Shown in pieces: positions 1 through 10,857 of a stretch of DNA of 64,000 nt (position 1 is the first letter of the stretch; the number at the start of each line of letters is the position of its first letter). The notes under the pieces are model-generated. The model was given only the letters and a program-made list of their open reading frames with translations, was not told where the DNA came from and made no database searches. A program made the translations under genes and the position numbers. This DNA comes from Paramarasmius palmivorus (taxonomy: Eukaryota; Basidiomycota; Agaricomycetes; Agaricales; Marasmiaceae): NCBI GenBank assembly GCA_037176845.1, contig JAYKXP010000109.1, positions 100,684-164,683 of the forward strand, in the 5' to 3' direction.

Positions 1-1
1 G

Positions 2-291
2 TACACCTGGAAGATGAAGTCAAATGCGAATCAGGAAGTAAGCTTTGAGGTGCACTTCTCGAGAAAGTATTCTGACTGTCCTTTCAGCTACGTGATCAAT
101 CCGACAACACAATTGCAACGTGGGAGAGATCCCACACGGGGATTTTCAGCAAGAGGCCAAGACCCGCGAAATTATCGATATCGCATGCTGCAGTTTCTGT
201 AGCGGATGACATTGTGTCCACGTTTGTGGTGGTTGAACAGTGGACAAGAATCAATCGGAGTGCAGCTGCTTCCAGTGTAGTTGTGGCGTAG
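2..291 (+). CDS. DUF6593-family protein, 3' part (copy 1)
   Basis: C-terminal part of a DUF6593 domain protein, a small basidiomycete-restricted family of unknown biochemical function. I read two exons, 2..37 and 88..291, around a 50-bp intron (GTAAGC...TTTCAG); both junctions are phase 0. Exon 1 reads YTWKMKSNANQE and exon 2 starts LRDQSDNTIATWERS, the same order as in the two complete copies downstream. The C-terminus holds the family pattern of a hydrophobic strand followed by a charged end (VADDIVSTFVVVEQWTR). The start lies outside the window. It is the first of three same-strand tandem copies, so it probably arose by local duplication. No role can be assigned from sequence. Confidence 0.8.
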
Positions 292-895
292 AGTAGGCTC
301 TAAGATGAGATTTCACATAGTGAATTTGTGTCACAGAACGGTAGATCTAATACTGCGATGAGCGAAATGAAAATGAAATCGAGAAGATTATACAACGAGA
401 TTGGTTCGTTCTACGCACCATCGATTCAACCCAGGAAGTCTTCCATTAGGGAAACGTATTCCCAGTATCACTCAGATCTTGTGGCATGCAGTGGCCAACG
501 AGGTGTTCGGTGAAGAGAAAGGACTACTAGTACGTGGGTGATGGAATCGTGAAAGAGACGAGTGTTACACAATGTCACAGAAAGTCACGGTCTATGGGGC
601 TGTGGACCAAAGTCCACACCATTACTCGGTAGGTATATCACGATCTCTACCCAAAACCAACACTCCGTTTGTGCATCCACCGGTCGACATTCCTTGCCCC
701 CAGCATATGTCGACCTGTTTCTTGTGACATCATCGAATCCCGTTCGTAGATCGTGGAAAGCGGCTTTAATTGACAAGGATCATGTCACCTGTGGACGGGA
801 ACGAGGCGCTATACTCCAACTATACTCTCTTTCACACGCCAGGGGGAAACCACAGATAAAAGGGCAGCACATCTAGTCTTGTAGTCCCATCAACT

Positions 896-1576
896 ATGGA
901 TCTAGTATTTTCCGACAATAATGTTCGACACACTACTATCACAAGTCTTCCTTCAGGCCAACCAGTGTACCGAGTTTCAACAACTTCGTCGAGAATCTTG
1001 AACTCGGAAACAGCTACCATCAAGAAGATCTCCGAGTCGGAGAATGAGGAACTAGCGCAGGATATCGCAATCGTCAAGTGGCACGGTCTACGTGATGACA
1101 CCTGTCGAGTACGTGGGAGGAATGTCTCGCCGAAGCATGATAAGACTTTTACGACGTGTGTTTTCCCAACTTGAACTCCGACGCGAACCACCCCGCTTAG
1201 ATCACCTCCTACAGAACAAAGTGGTTTGTCGCTTCCAACGGCGAGAAATACAGTTGGAAGAGAAGCTCAAACGAGACAGTGGTATGTATATCTCACCGAC
1301 CTATTCCGGCTCTAATCCTCTCTTCAGCTCCGTGATCAAACCAAAAACATAGTCGCTACACACAGCAGATCTCCTGAGGATCTGCATCAAACAAAGCTTT
1401 CTATATCCCAAGTAGGAGTGCCAATCGTTGATGATATCGTGGCCACGTTCGTCCTTGTGGAAGGCCGAGAGAGGAAGACTGAAGGCGCTAGTTACGCGAG
1501 CATTTCAACGCCGGTGGTCGCGATGGATGCTTCCTCAATGGCATATACCTTCAGCGCTGCCAACGCAGGGCGATAA
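896..1576 (+). CDS. DUF6593-family protein (copy 2)
   Basis: Complete DUF6593 gene. Exons 896..1155, 1215..1281 and 1328..1576 join in frame (phases 2, then 0). The start fits MDLVFSDNNVRHTTITS, the usual N-terminal strand of the family, which aligns with MEFTFSNQDTRDTT of copy 3. The middle exon holds NGEKYSWK, the family Y-x-W-K signature, and the last exon reads LRDQTKNIVATHS, then VDDIVATFVLVEGRERK, followed by a longer Ser/Ala-rich tail ending at a TAA. Introns are 59 and 46 bp. The product is about 191 residues with no signal peptide or membrane segment visible. Function is unknown; many mushrooms carry expanded families of such genes. Confidence 0.85.
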
Positions 1577-1778
1577 GATGCTTCTGTATTTCCAGTCACT
1601 CGTAATGCATAGCCCACTCTTAATGTTCCGCATGGCGTAGCGAAACCAGCGAACTGTCAAAAGCTGTAGAAATACATAAATGCCTCGGAACTGCTCCACG
1701 ATCGCGAACCCGATTTGACAAAGATCGCCGCCCAAGATACCATAAAAGTGGCGTCCCCAGACTCAGTCTTTATTAACC

Positions 1779-2392
1779 ATGGAATTCACCTTTTCAAACC
1801 AAGATACTCGCGATACAACACTCTCACTCTCTACTGGCCAGGCTGTCTACCAAACCTCAACACCTGACACAAAATTTCTCCGCACAGAAACCATTTCGAT
1901 CAAAAAGTTTGAGAAGGATGGAGAGCATGACATGGCAACTGTGGAAATTCACAGTTTCCACGATGATGTATGCCGGGTTTGGGGAAGGGATGTAGTGCCT
2001 AAAAGGGATGGGCTGTTCACGACGTAAGATTCGTGCTAAACTCCTGTGCTATCAAACATTGACGATGTGGAGACAGGGCCAAAACGTTTACTGCATGTGA
2101 TGGTCACAAATACACCTGGAAAACTAAGCTATCGGGTCGTTTAGAGGTTTGTCTTCGATTCGCCAAGGTCTCCATCCATCTCAGAACCGTTAATGTCGGT
2201 TCATAGCTGAAGAATGAATCCGAGAATGTCATCGCGGTGTTCGAGAGGAGCCCAACTCAAATGAAACTATCCATAGAAGAGGCTGGTTCATCAATTGCCG
2301 ATGAGATTGTGGCCACATTCGTACTCGAGGACCAGTGGACGAGAGTAGCGAACTCGGGTTCTAAGGTTGCTCCTGTGATCGTGACGGTGTAG
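1779..2392 (+). CDS. DUF6593-family protein (copy 3)
   Basis: Third tandem DUF6593 gene. Exons 1779..2023, 2077..2146 and 2207..2392 join in frame. It starts MEFTFSNQDTRDTTLSLS, has CDGHKYTWK in exon 2 and IADEIVATFVLEDQWTR near the end, and stops at TAG 2390-2392, giving about 166 residues. Intron 1 sits at the same codon position as in copy 2 (after TT of the FTT motif) and intron 2 just before the L-(K/R)-(N/D) segment in all three copies, so gene structure is conserved. Copies have drifted clearly at protein level, so the duplication is not recent. Function unknown. Confidence 0.85.
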
Positions 2393-2852
2393 ATAAGGTA
2401 ACAATCAATTATCTGTGCATGAGGTCATGATTTTCAAAGCGAAACGCTTTCAAGTTTTACAAACCTAAGTAGAAATCTCTCCTGATACCGGCATGATACT
2501 GACCTTCTCTATGATCAAGATCCTGAGAGTGCCGGAGTTAAAAGAGCTTGGCGTGGCTGAAACATGACAGGCACGATACAAACACCCATCCCGCCCCGTC
2601 ACGGTAATTTGCGAGTCCAATGTATAGACACTTGTAAAGACTCCGGTTTTTGATGAATGGTTGCTCCGAAGTGAAAATGTCCGTGACCGTGAACCAAGCC
2701 AACGAGATGAGAGAAACGTAGTGCTCAATCCAATGCGAAAGTTGTTTCTGCCCTGGTATCCGTTATCATTCCAGTGAAATCTATCTAACATAGCTCTACA
2801 TACATCAGAAGACACCTAAAGACCGTGTTACCAAATAAAGACCGTAAAACAT
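2393..2852. other. Convergent intergenic stretch
   Basis: Space between the DUF6593 cluster (+) and the 3' end of the MFS gene (-). One minus-strand open frame (2465-2815, 116 codons) exists but has no family resemblance I can name and no convincing splice context. I do not call a gene here. Confidence 0.4.
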
Positions 2853-5296
2853 TCACCGCTGAGCTTTTTCATCCGAGTCCGATGGTATGACCCCCAACTC
2901 GATATCCATCTGATCAACTACCGGCGTTGCTCCTGGAGAAGGTAGAGGAGAAGCAGGTCGACTCGCCTTTTCACCGCGTCTCTTCCTCTCTCTAAGCTCC
3001 TCTAAAGCCTTGAGCTTGAGTTTCTCTTCGTCTCCTCGTACAAGCTCCTTATGCTTGATCATTGTGATACTCACGAGGGTGGCTACGACGGCTAGACATG
3101 CGTTAAGAATGAAGACGCTTCGGAATCCCTTCGTGTATCCTTTCGAGAGGATGTACAAGGCGGCGGGTGGCGTGATTCCAGTCGTAGTGTTAGTAGGATG
3201 TGAGAGAAGGGAAGGGTCATCGATTATCATCGAAATCGTGGAGTCGGGCAGCGACAGCGACTTCATTGAAGTTCGGAGGGAGTTGTTGCTAAAGATAGAT
3301 CAGTATCGAGTAACGTGCATGGAAGTAGAACGACGTACATGAGGGACGATGCAACAGCGAGCGAGAGTGCACCTCCTAGCATACGGATAAAGTTCCTAAA
3401 TGCAGTCACGACCGACATGTCTTTCCTGGGGACGCTAGCTTGAACAGCAACTGTTGTGGTTTGCAAGGTCTGTGAAGAAGAGAGTATCAGAGACATTCGA
3501 GGAGGGTATTGTATGCACGTACTTGTCCACCTCCACAACCAGCCAATATCATCAGTACTACCATTACAGCCCTTGGTGTCTGGCTCGTGATAGTAGATAG
3601 ACATCCACATCCGATTGCAAGGCAAGCAAAACCAGTAATTACGATTGTCTTTCGATGGAATTAGCTCCTGAAACAGGGATAATACCTGTATACGTACCCT
3701 GTAGCGTCCTGTTCGGCTAACAATCATACCCTGTTTTCATAAGTCTCAAGCGCGGTGGTATGAATGCTTGACTACTCACAGCAACCCAACTAGCTGCCAT
3801 CTGACTGATCAGGACCGGGATGAGGAACAGACCTGTGGCAGTTTAAGAACCATTCATTTAGGCGATAACAGAAAGACTCGCCTCCTCGAATCGGTGAATA
3901 TCCAAGCACGACTTGGAAGAACTGTGGTAGGTAGTACAGTGCTGAGAAGAACGTAAAGCCGCTGAGAAAAGCCACTCAGAACCGTACTGGTTGATTGAGG
4001 AATTCAGGCTTACTTGACGAACATGACAAGGTTCACACCGCAGACGGTCATGTGTTTAAAGATGTACACTATACGTACGGGTGTGGTTGTTAGCCGCATG
4101 GTGCTTGTAGGTAAAGAGGCAAATAGACTTACTCGGGACAATTGGTAACTTTGCTCCCTTCCATTCCCACAGGCAAAACAGTACCACGACGAAGAAACCG
4201 GAGCATAATGGCCCAAGTACAACTGCGGAGCTCCATGGAAAGGTTACGCCGCCCTAATTGAAAGTAATATACATCGATTAGTCGCTGATAAGCACTTGAT
4301 GCATCGTAAAGAAGCCCTCACCCAGATAAGAGGAAGCATGATCATAGTGCTAGCGGCGAGAGTTAATACAGCGCCAAGGTAATCGACGACCAAGAGTTTT
4401 CTTCATTGAACGTTTAATGTAGCATATATATGAATGATACTGCGGTTGACGCACCTTCTGATATCACCTTCAACGGGCTTTAAGGGTAGCACGAACACAA
4501 CTACACAAGTTGCCACAAGCGACATTGGAATCGTGATCCAGAAGCACCACTGAGAAGCGAAGTGAGATAATGAAACGGTAGACATCGGGACTAGCTCACC
4601 CGCCAGCTAACTTTCTGAACTAGCGCACCACCGAGGATTGGTCCAACTGTGTATCCTACGGCGACTACTCCACCAATAATACCTTGATATTTTCCTCTAA
4701 AGGTCTTCCATGAACCCCGTGAAATGTACTGGTATCCAAAACACGTACCGTTCCCTTAGAGTAATGATGTCCGATACGATTATCTGCATCATACTGATGA
4801 TGCCGCCTCCACCAACGCCTGCCACACCCCGGAAGACGATTAGTTGAATGATCGTCTTTGAGAACCCCGAAATGAGGTTTCCGACCATGAAGATAGCCAT
4901 AGCAGTGCATATAGCACTTTTTCGACCGAATATGTCACTGAATCGGCCGTATAGAGGTTGAAACGCAGTCGAGGTGAGGAGGTAGGCAGAAGGGACCCAG
5001 GAGATTACGGAGCCTGCGTTGAATACCGCAGCGATAGAGGACAAAGCTGTTGCTACGATCACAGAGTCAAGTGCAGAGACCACGACACAGACAGAGAGAC
5101 CAAGGAAAACCGCGACTACTTGTTTGAAAGGCAAGAGGTTGGTCTGATCGGTCAGCTGCACGGACTCTTTGCTTGCATTGACTGGAGTGGGAGCAACTTT
5201 GGTAGCTGTAGCGGATTCTGATAAGATAGCAGCATGAGGAGAAATGTCTTCACGCGAGACAGCTGCCGAGACGTTTGAAGCTGGGGTCGCGGCCAT
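2853..5296 (-). CDS. MFS drug:H+ antiporter, DHA2 (14-TM) type
   Basis: Plasma- or vacuolar-membrane transporter of the major facilitator superfamily, predicted to export small molecules or toxins with proton antiport. The start chosen is the ATG at 5296 (MAATPASNVSAAVSRED), giving a roughly 60-residue polar N-tail before TM1. TM1 holds ALDSVIVATALSSIAAVF, the DHA2 motif L-D-x-T/S-I-V-x-x-A-L. WVPSAYLLTSTAFQPLYGR, then FSDIFGRKS is the MFS loop 2-3 motif, and FRGVAGVGGGGIISM follows. After LRER a splice joins to a GKYQGI segment and an ILGGALVQK motif C (5-TM hallmark of exporters). At least seven short introns interrupt the gene. The C-tail (LKALEELRERKRRGEK to the stop at 2853) is charged and cytosolic. 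The substrate cannot be deduced. Confidence 0.85.
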
Positions 5297-8117
5297 CGAA
5301 GCCAAGGAAACGTCGTGCAGAATGCTCTGGGGGTTGTCCTGAGAGCTGGGAAAAGAGAATGACTCGAACGAGATACCCCACCCCCAACGAGGTATTTATG
5401 GATATCAATCGTCCGACTTTTTAGAGATCGAAGCAACATCGTGTTTTTGTGTCCGATGAATCCGACGGAAGGTTGCCGCGTTTTTATGTCATAAATTTTT
5501 GGGCCGTGTGTTGGTTCATGAAGCTTCGCGAGCACCCTTGACATTAGATAACAGTCCGTTTGAGAAACAAGCTGGCTTGTACCCGCATGCTCGAGTATAC
5601 TGGATAGAGGTTAATACCACTCAGTAGCGATAGTGGTGGTCATGGAAGAAGCCTGTGCCGTCGGATCTGACACAATCACCCTGCCTCGCGGCAAAAAAAA
5701 CCTTATCGGACCGACAGTGCCGGCGGATTTTTCGCCAAGTGTTCTTTTTATAAATTCTCATTTTTTTACCGACACCGCCAGCATCCCCGCTCAGAGAAGG
5801 CGAAAATTTTCATTCCGGGTGCCAGCTGCATAAGTAAGCTCTGAAACCGTTATCTAGAAGATAGAAGGGTTCATGTGTTGGCAATCAGAAGCAATGTTGC
5901 TACGATTCGACTCGGCCATGAATTCGGAACTCGAAGGGAGTATTCGAATTTTGGTCGTGTGATTAGTTGGGCTCGCGGCTCGTAAAAGGAAAAGAACAGT
6001 GAGTCACCATCCATCATGGTTACTAGGCGCCGCCAACCTTACTTTTCTTTCATTTCTAGACGAAAGGAACTCATGCACTCCAACTACTTCATGTCCTACT
6101 ACCGCAATGGAGATGTCTCTGTGACCTTGAAAGCAACATCGAGGGAAATCTGGTGAGTCTGCGTCGTCCCTGCGATTCTTTGATTTGTCCCTTACCTGCT
6201 ACCGTTCAGCAACTTGTACAACTCATCGATGATAATGGACATTAGAAGAAACAGGAGACACTGATTGCATTGACCACGACGACTATCAACTCTCGGCGAC
6301 GGATACAGCCTTAACGCGAGAAGGAGACGAAGCTAGCGAAGTCGACATTGGGATCCCTCCGCCGCCAACCTCTTGCTCGCTTTCTTGATGCATACAGAGT
6401 TCAACGTTCACCCTTAGGCCGAGATGTGTTGAAGGTAAGCTTCTGCTCCTTGACGCCGACTATATATCCTCCCTGCTACCCATTGCCTTCCCGTATTCCT
6501 ATGCTTGAGTACTTTGCTGACTGTATTCATTCCATCAGTCAGCGTATTCTCCGACTCCTACGAGCACCGCCCAGCGTCCTCGACCGTGATCACGTTCAAG
6601 CAATACTTCACACACTACCCCCATTCTCGATACATCGTATTCCCAACACTTACTGCGTCCAACCTTTGTTTGATAGGCTCAGGTTACCGCGCATTCTAAT
6701 CCCCTCATCCTCGTTACCAACCTTCCTCTCGTCCTTATTCCCTTGCAATCCTACCGTCAGTCTCGAGGGCATCCTGTCCAACATTTCCACATGTCGCCTC
6801 CCTTCACCATGGCCTACCGCATACTTTACATGTGGTACTACATCATCAACCGTACCACTCCTCTGCCATTCGCCTCCTTTGGCTATCCTAGACCTCATGA
6901 TGACACGGCGGCCACGGGAACTACGGGCGCACCAATTCATACCACCCCACCGGTGTCGCCGTGCCCTTCTTTCTACACCTGTTATGAGTGGGAGCAGGAT
7001 CGGGATGTGAATGGGCATGAGGACGAGAGTGTGGATCGTGAGCGTGTCTAGGTGAAGGGCTGAGGGCTCGTGTGGTTGATATGTTCCACGTAAATCTCTT
7101 TTACTTTACCGTCTCGACGAGTTGCTGACACCCATGAATGATAGAAGGTGTTCAATAACAACTTAATGAGACTTTCAGTGGGAATAGAAGTTGCGGGTTG
7201 TAAGAATGTGTTTTGAGGGTTTGCAAGGACTCGTAGTTGCTTGAATATGGACTCGTCGCGTGCTTATTAGCTTTCAGCTTTCGGCTGTATGTTTCTACAT
7301 GGGTACCTCCACGAAGAGTTTGATTCGTAAACGCGTAGCGCATCAAAACGTTCGTTGCAGTGTACCCTTGGCAGTCTATGTGTTCCTGAGAGCCTCGAGG
7401 TAAGCGCATCAAGAATTCGTCGGCCAGGAACACGGAAAGCCCACTCTAAATGAACAAGTACGCTAAGAAGAACAGCGACGTTGTAGCTTGTTAGTATTGT
7501 TTTGAATTCCAGTCTTCGAGGTGTTTTGGGGTCTAGACCGCCCGTGAAAATGACCACGTGAGCAAATCGCTTGCAAAACTGACCGTCGAGTTTTTGTTTT
7601 TGCACCATCACCTCCGGATTTTCCGCCATTTCACATCCACTTCGATAACAGCTTTCTAACCTCAAAGGAGCTGCTTGGCATCCATGATCTAGTCCTACTC
7701 CGTTGCAGCACCATATGGCTCAACGACACCGATCCAACGATGAGGTTAAGGACCAAGCTTGGCAGTAATTTCTGCTCCTGTAAGTCGTATGATACATACT
7801 CCTTTGAACTTTTCTCATTCGATACACAGGCTACTTGGTTGGAGACATAACCTATTGTACGCGAAGAAGTATGAAGTCGATAGGAAGAGGATAGCAACCA
7901 TTCCGAAGCCAAGGTCATCGTTACGCCAAGGTTCCATAGTGGCTCTTCCAAGATCGACACAAGCCCAATTATTTTTTTTTCGAATGGAATCAAACGTGCA
8001 TCATCCTATTCGTTCTGCCCACTGGGTTGGAAGTTGGAGGAGACGTATTTATAGGCGAGAAGGGGCCATCCGAAGATTGCAACCGCCGTTCTCCTCGACC
8101 TCCCCGACGTCTCAAAG
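5297..8117. other. Unresolved region; possible exon fragments
   Basis: No confident gene. A plus-strand piece around 6060-6160 (open frame reading RKELMHSNYFMSYYRNGD before a GTGAGT) and another at 6348-6434 (ending before GTAAGC) look like spliced exons of one small gene, but I could not connect them in frame or name the family. Minus-strand frames at 7150-7990 have no recognisable motif. The stretch 5297-5600 contains the divergent upstream region of the MFS gene. The stretch just 5' of 8118 should hold the phosphate-transporter promoter, but I see no defined regulatory element. Confidence 0.35.
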
Positions 8118-10456
8118 ATGCCGACCCTTCATCAGTGGGATTATCTCTTTGCGTTCGGAGTCATATTCGCTGGTCTCGATGCGTTTATGGTAAGCGTCAT
8201 TACTTCCGTACCTGGCCCATCCCTGATTCCTCGTTTCTGCTCGCTAGATTGGTGCGAATGATGTCGCGAACAGCTTTGCGAGTATGTGTTCGAGCTTTGA
8301 AAAGACCACGTCAAGAATTCTAACTGGATTTTCAAGCCTCTGTCTCCTCCAAGTCTTTGACACTCAGACAGGCGTGTCTCGCTGCCGCGGTGTTTGAGTT
8401 CTTGGTATGTGTCTTCACATCATACAACTCTTGAACGGTTGGACTAATAACTTCTTCAGGGTGCCGTACTCGTCGGTGCTCGAGTGTCCGATACCGTAAA
8501 AAGTGGTATCATCCCTTTGTCAGTCTTCCAGGGCAACGCCGGGGTCCAACTGTTATCTTTCGTCTGTGCTATTTGCGCGTCTTCTAGTGAGTTTGGTTTT
8601 CGATCAATGAAGCGTTAACTAACCGAGATTTTCACTCTAGTCTGGCTCACAATCGCTACCAAAAAGTCATGGCCCGTTTCGACTACCTATTCCATCGTAT
8701 CTGCTATCACTGGTGTTGGTGTCGCTGTTGGAGGAGCTGATGCCCCTAATTGGGGATGGAATAATGGGAAAGGTTTAGCTACGATCTTCGCGGGACTGTT
8801 CATTGGTGCGTCATGTTGGTGCACGTTGCAACCTCGAACCTCACATTTGGCTCGTAGCACCTGGACTTTCGGCAGCGTTTGGTACAGCAGTTTACCTCCT
8901 GATCAAGTTCGTCGTCTTGTGGAGGAAAGAGCCTACGAAGTGGGCGTTGTATACTGCACCTTTCTTTTTCTTCCTTGTCGCCGCCATATGCACCATGAGT
9001 ATCAGTGCGTGTTTCTTCCTCGCATTGTCTGTTCAATCTCTTAAGCTCGACATCACGTCTAGTATACAAGGGATCCCCGCAACTCAATTTGGATGAACAA
9101 CCTTCGACTACACTGGCAGCAGCAATTGTCGGTACTGGAGCCGTTATCGCTGCTCTTTCTCTCCTGTTCTGGACGCCCTTTGTCCACGCAAAGGTTGTCA
9201 AGAAAGACTACAGTAAGTCACTGCCATACTTTACGATGAACACCGTACTTATTTCCCTTCATTCAGCCGTTAGATGGTACCACTTTTTCATGGGCCCTTT
9301 GCTTTGGAAACGCCAGCCTCCTGCAGACGCCGGTACCATTGGTGCACAATCTGCAGTTCCCGACTATCGAATTCGCAAGGATGATCACGAAGAGCCCGTC
9401 AAACCCGAAGATTCCTCTGTTGACACCGATAATGAGAAGGGCGTCCCTCGCAATGATAACGAACCTCAACAACCTCAGCCGAGTCAGCTCTCGGAGCAAG
9501 TCGAGAAGGATCCTCACCCCATCGAGGGTGCCTGGGCCGAGCCGAAGAATCTCTATATCATCGCAAGGTACAAAGCCGTTCCGTTCATCAAGAAGCTCTT
9601 GACACACGGAACCTCTGTCGACATCCACGCATTACAGACCAAGGAGAAGGATACTGTTGAGGGCCGTAGGATGCAAGACGTGTACCAGCGCGCTAAGCAG
9701 TATGTCCGATATTGTCGAATCCCTTGTCTTTGAAGCTGATCTCTTTGAAGATATCCTAACGATACCGAACACCTCTACTCATTTATGCAGGTCATGAGTG
9801 CCTGCACGGCATCCTTCGCTCATGGCGCCAACGACATCTCGAACGCTATCGGCCCCTTCTCCGCCATTTATCAGGTATGGAGTACCGGTGAAACAGCAGG
9901 TAGCAAATCTTCAACTCCTATCTGGGCTTTGGTGTTTGGAGCTGCAATGCTGGTTCTTGGTCTTGCGACTTGTAAGTTCTGCAAAAGATAAATCTGGACT
10001 CGATGAAGTATCTGATTAATCTCTGTGCTATGCAGATGGATACAACATCATGGCGGTGTTGGGGAATAGAATCACGCTTCACTCACCTTCTCGTGGGTTC
10101 TCGATGGAACTGGGAGCGGCCATCACTGTCATTCTAGCCTCGCAATTCGGTATACCTGTGTCCGTAAGTTGATCTCGTTCCTGTTGGCCTGACAATGGTT
10201 GATCATCATCTTCATCTAGACGACTATGTGCATAACTGGTGCAACTATTGGCGTAGCCCTGTGCAACGGTGACGTCAAAGCAGTGAATTGGCGCGCGATT
10301 GGCTGGATTTATCTTGGCTGGATCTTGACGATTCCTATTGCTGTGAGTCCTGGTGACGAGAGCAAAATATCACGATACTGATTGAATCTATGTTCTCAAC
10401 AGGCTACTTTCGCCGGCTGTTTGATGGGCATTATCCTCAATGCTCCCCGATTCTAA
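8118..10456 (+). CDS. Pho4/Pho89-type phosphate transporter
   Basis: Inorganic phosphate transporter of the PiT/Pho4 family (SLC20-like), a cation-coupled phosphate symporter of the plasma membrane in fungi. Exon 1 (8118..8189) reads MPTLHQWDYLFAFGVIFAG, exon 2 starts at 8248. Both halves of the inverted-repeat fold carry the signature: GANDVANSFATSV near the N-terminus, and AHGANDISNAIGPFSAIY after about 9820. Between them lies a large hydrophilic loop (about 9290-9700) rich in D, E, P and Q (for example KPEDSSVDTDNEKG), as in fungal Pho89 homologues. The last TM region (GIPVSTTMCITGATIG, later FAGCLMGIILNAPRF) ends at TAA 10454-10456. At least ten short introns are present. Fungal homologues are often induced by phosphate starvation, but I see no clear regulatory site. 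Confidence 0.92.
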
Positions 10457-10857
10457 ATACGCTCTTGTGTTCACTTAGAATATTGTTATCCTTAACTTGT
10501 GCAACTTGTCCTTGACGATGGCCTTGACAGCGCTAGACTGTTTTAGACTGATTTCTCAGAATCAATTTTGCCAGCCTGTCGAAAGAGGCATCGACAGCAG
10601 GTCATGACTGTTGTTGATTCACACCAATTCTCGATGTCGGTCCTAGGACGGTTTCGGATGTTTTTATTGCATTTTGTAAGACTCTATCTTCTCCCGCGTA
10701 TTGAATAGCAGATCATTTTAATGATATACCGTTTCCCATTTAGATTCTGGCGAGGTACTCGTGACAGCCTTCTTTCCACATGTACCTGGGAAATCCTCGA
10801 TGCCTTATAACTCCCTGCAAACCTAAGGCCTTCCAACCGGCATCTACGCGCTCGACA
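10457..10857. other. Intergenic
   Basis: Between the phosphate-transporter stop and the GH76 start on the same strand. I see no gene, repeat or RNA in it. Confidence 0.5.

Noticed and set aside
2465..2815. 116-codon minus-strand open frame as a gene
   Set aside because: No family motif, no splice context and no upstream start signal; likely chance.
6650..7018. Opposed long open frames on both strands near 6.3-7.0 kb as genes
   Set aside because: Low-complexity Pro/Ser/Arg composition typical of out-of-frame GC-rich sequence; no domain recognised.
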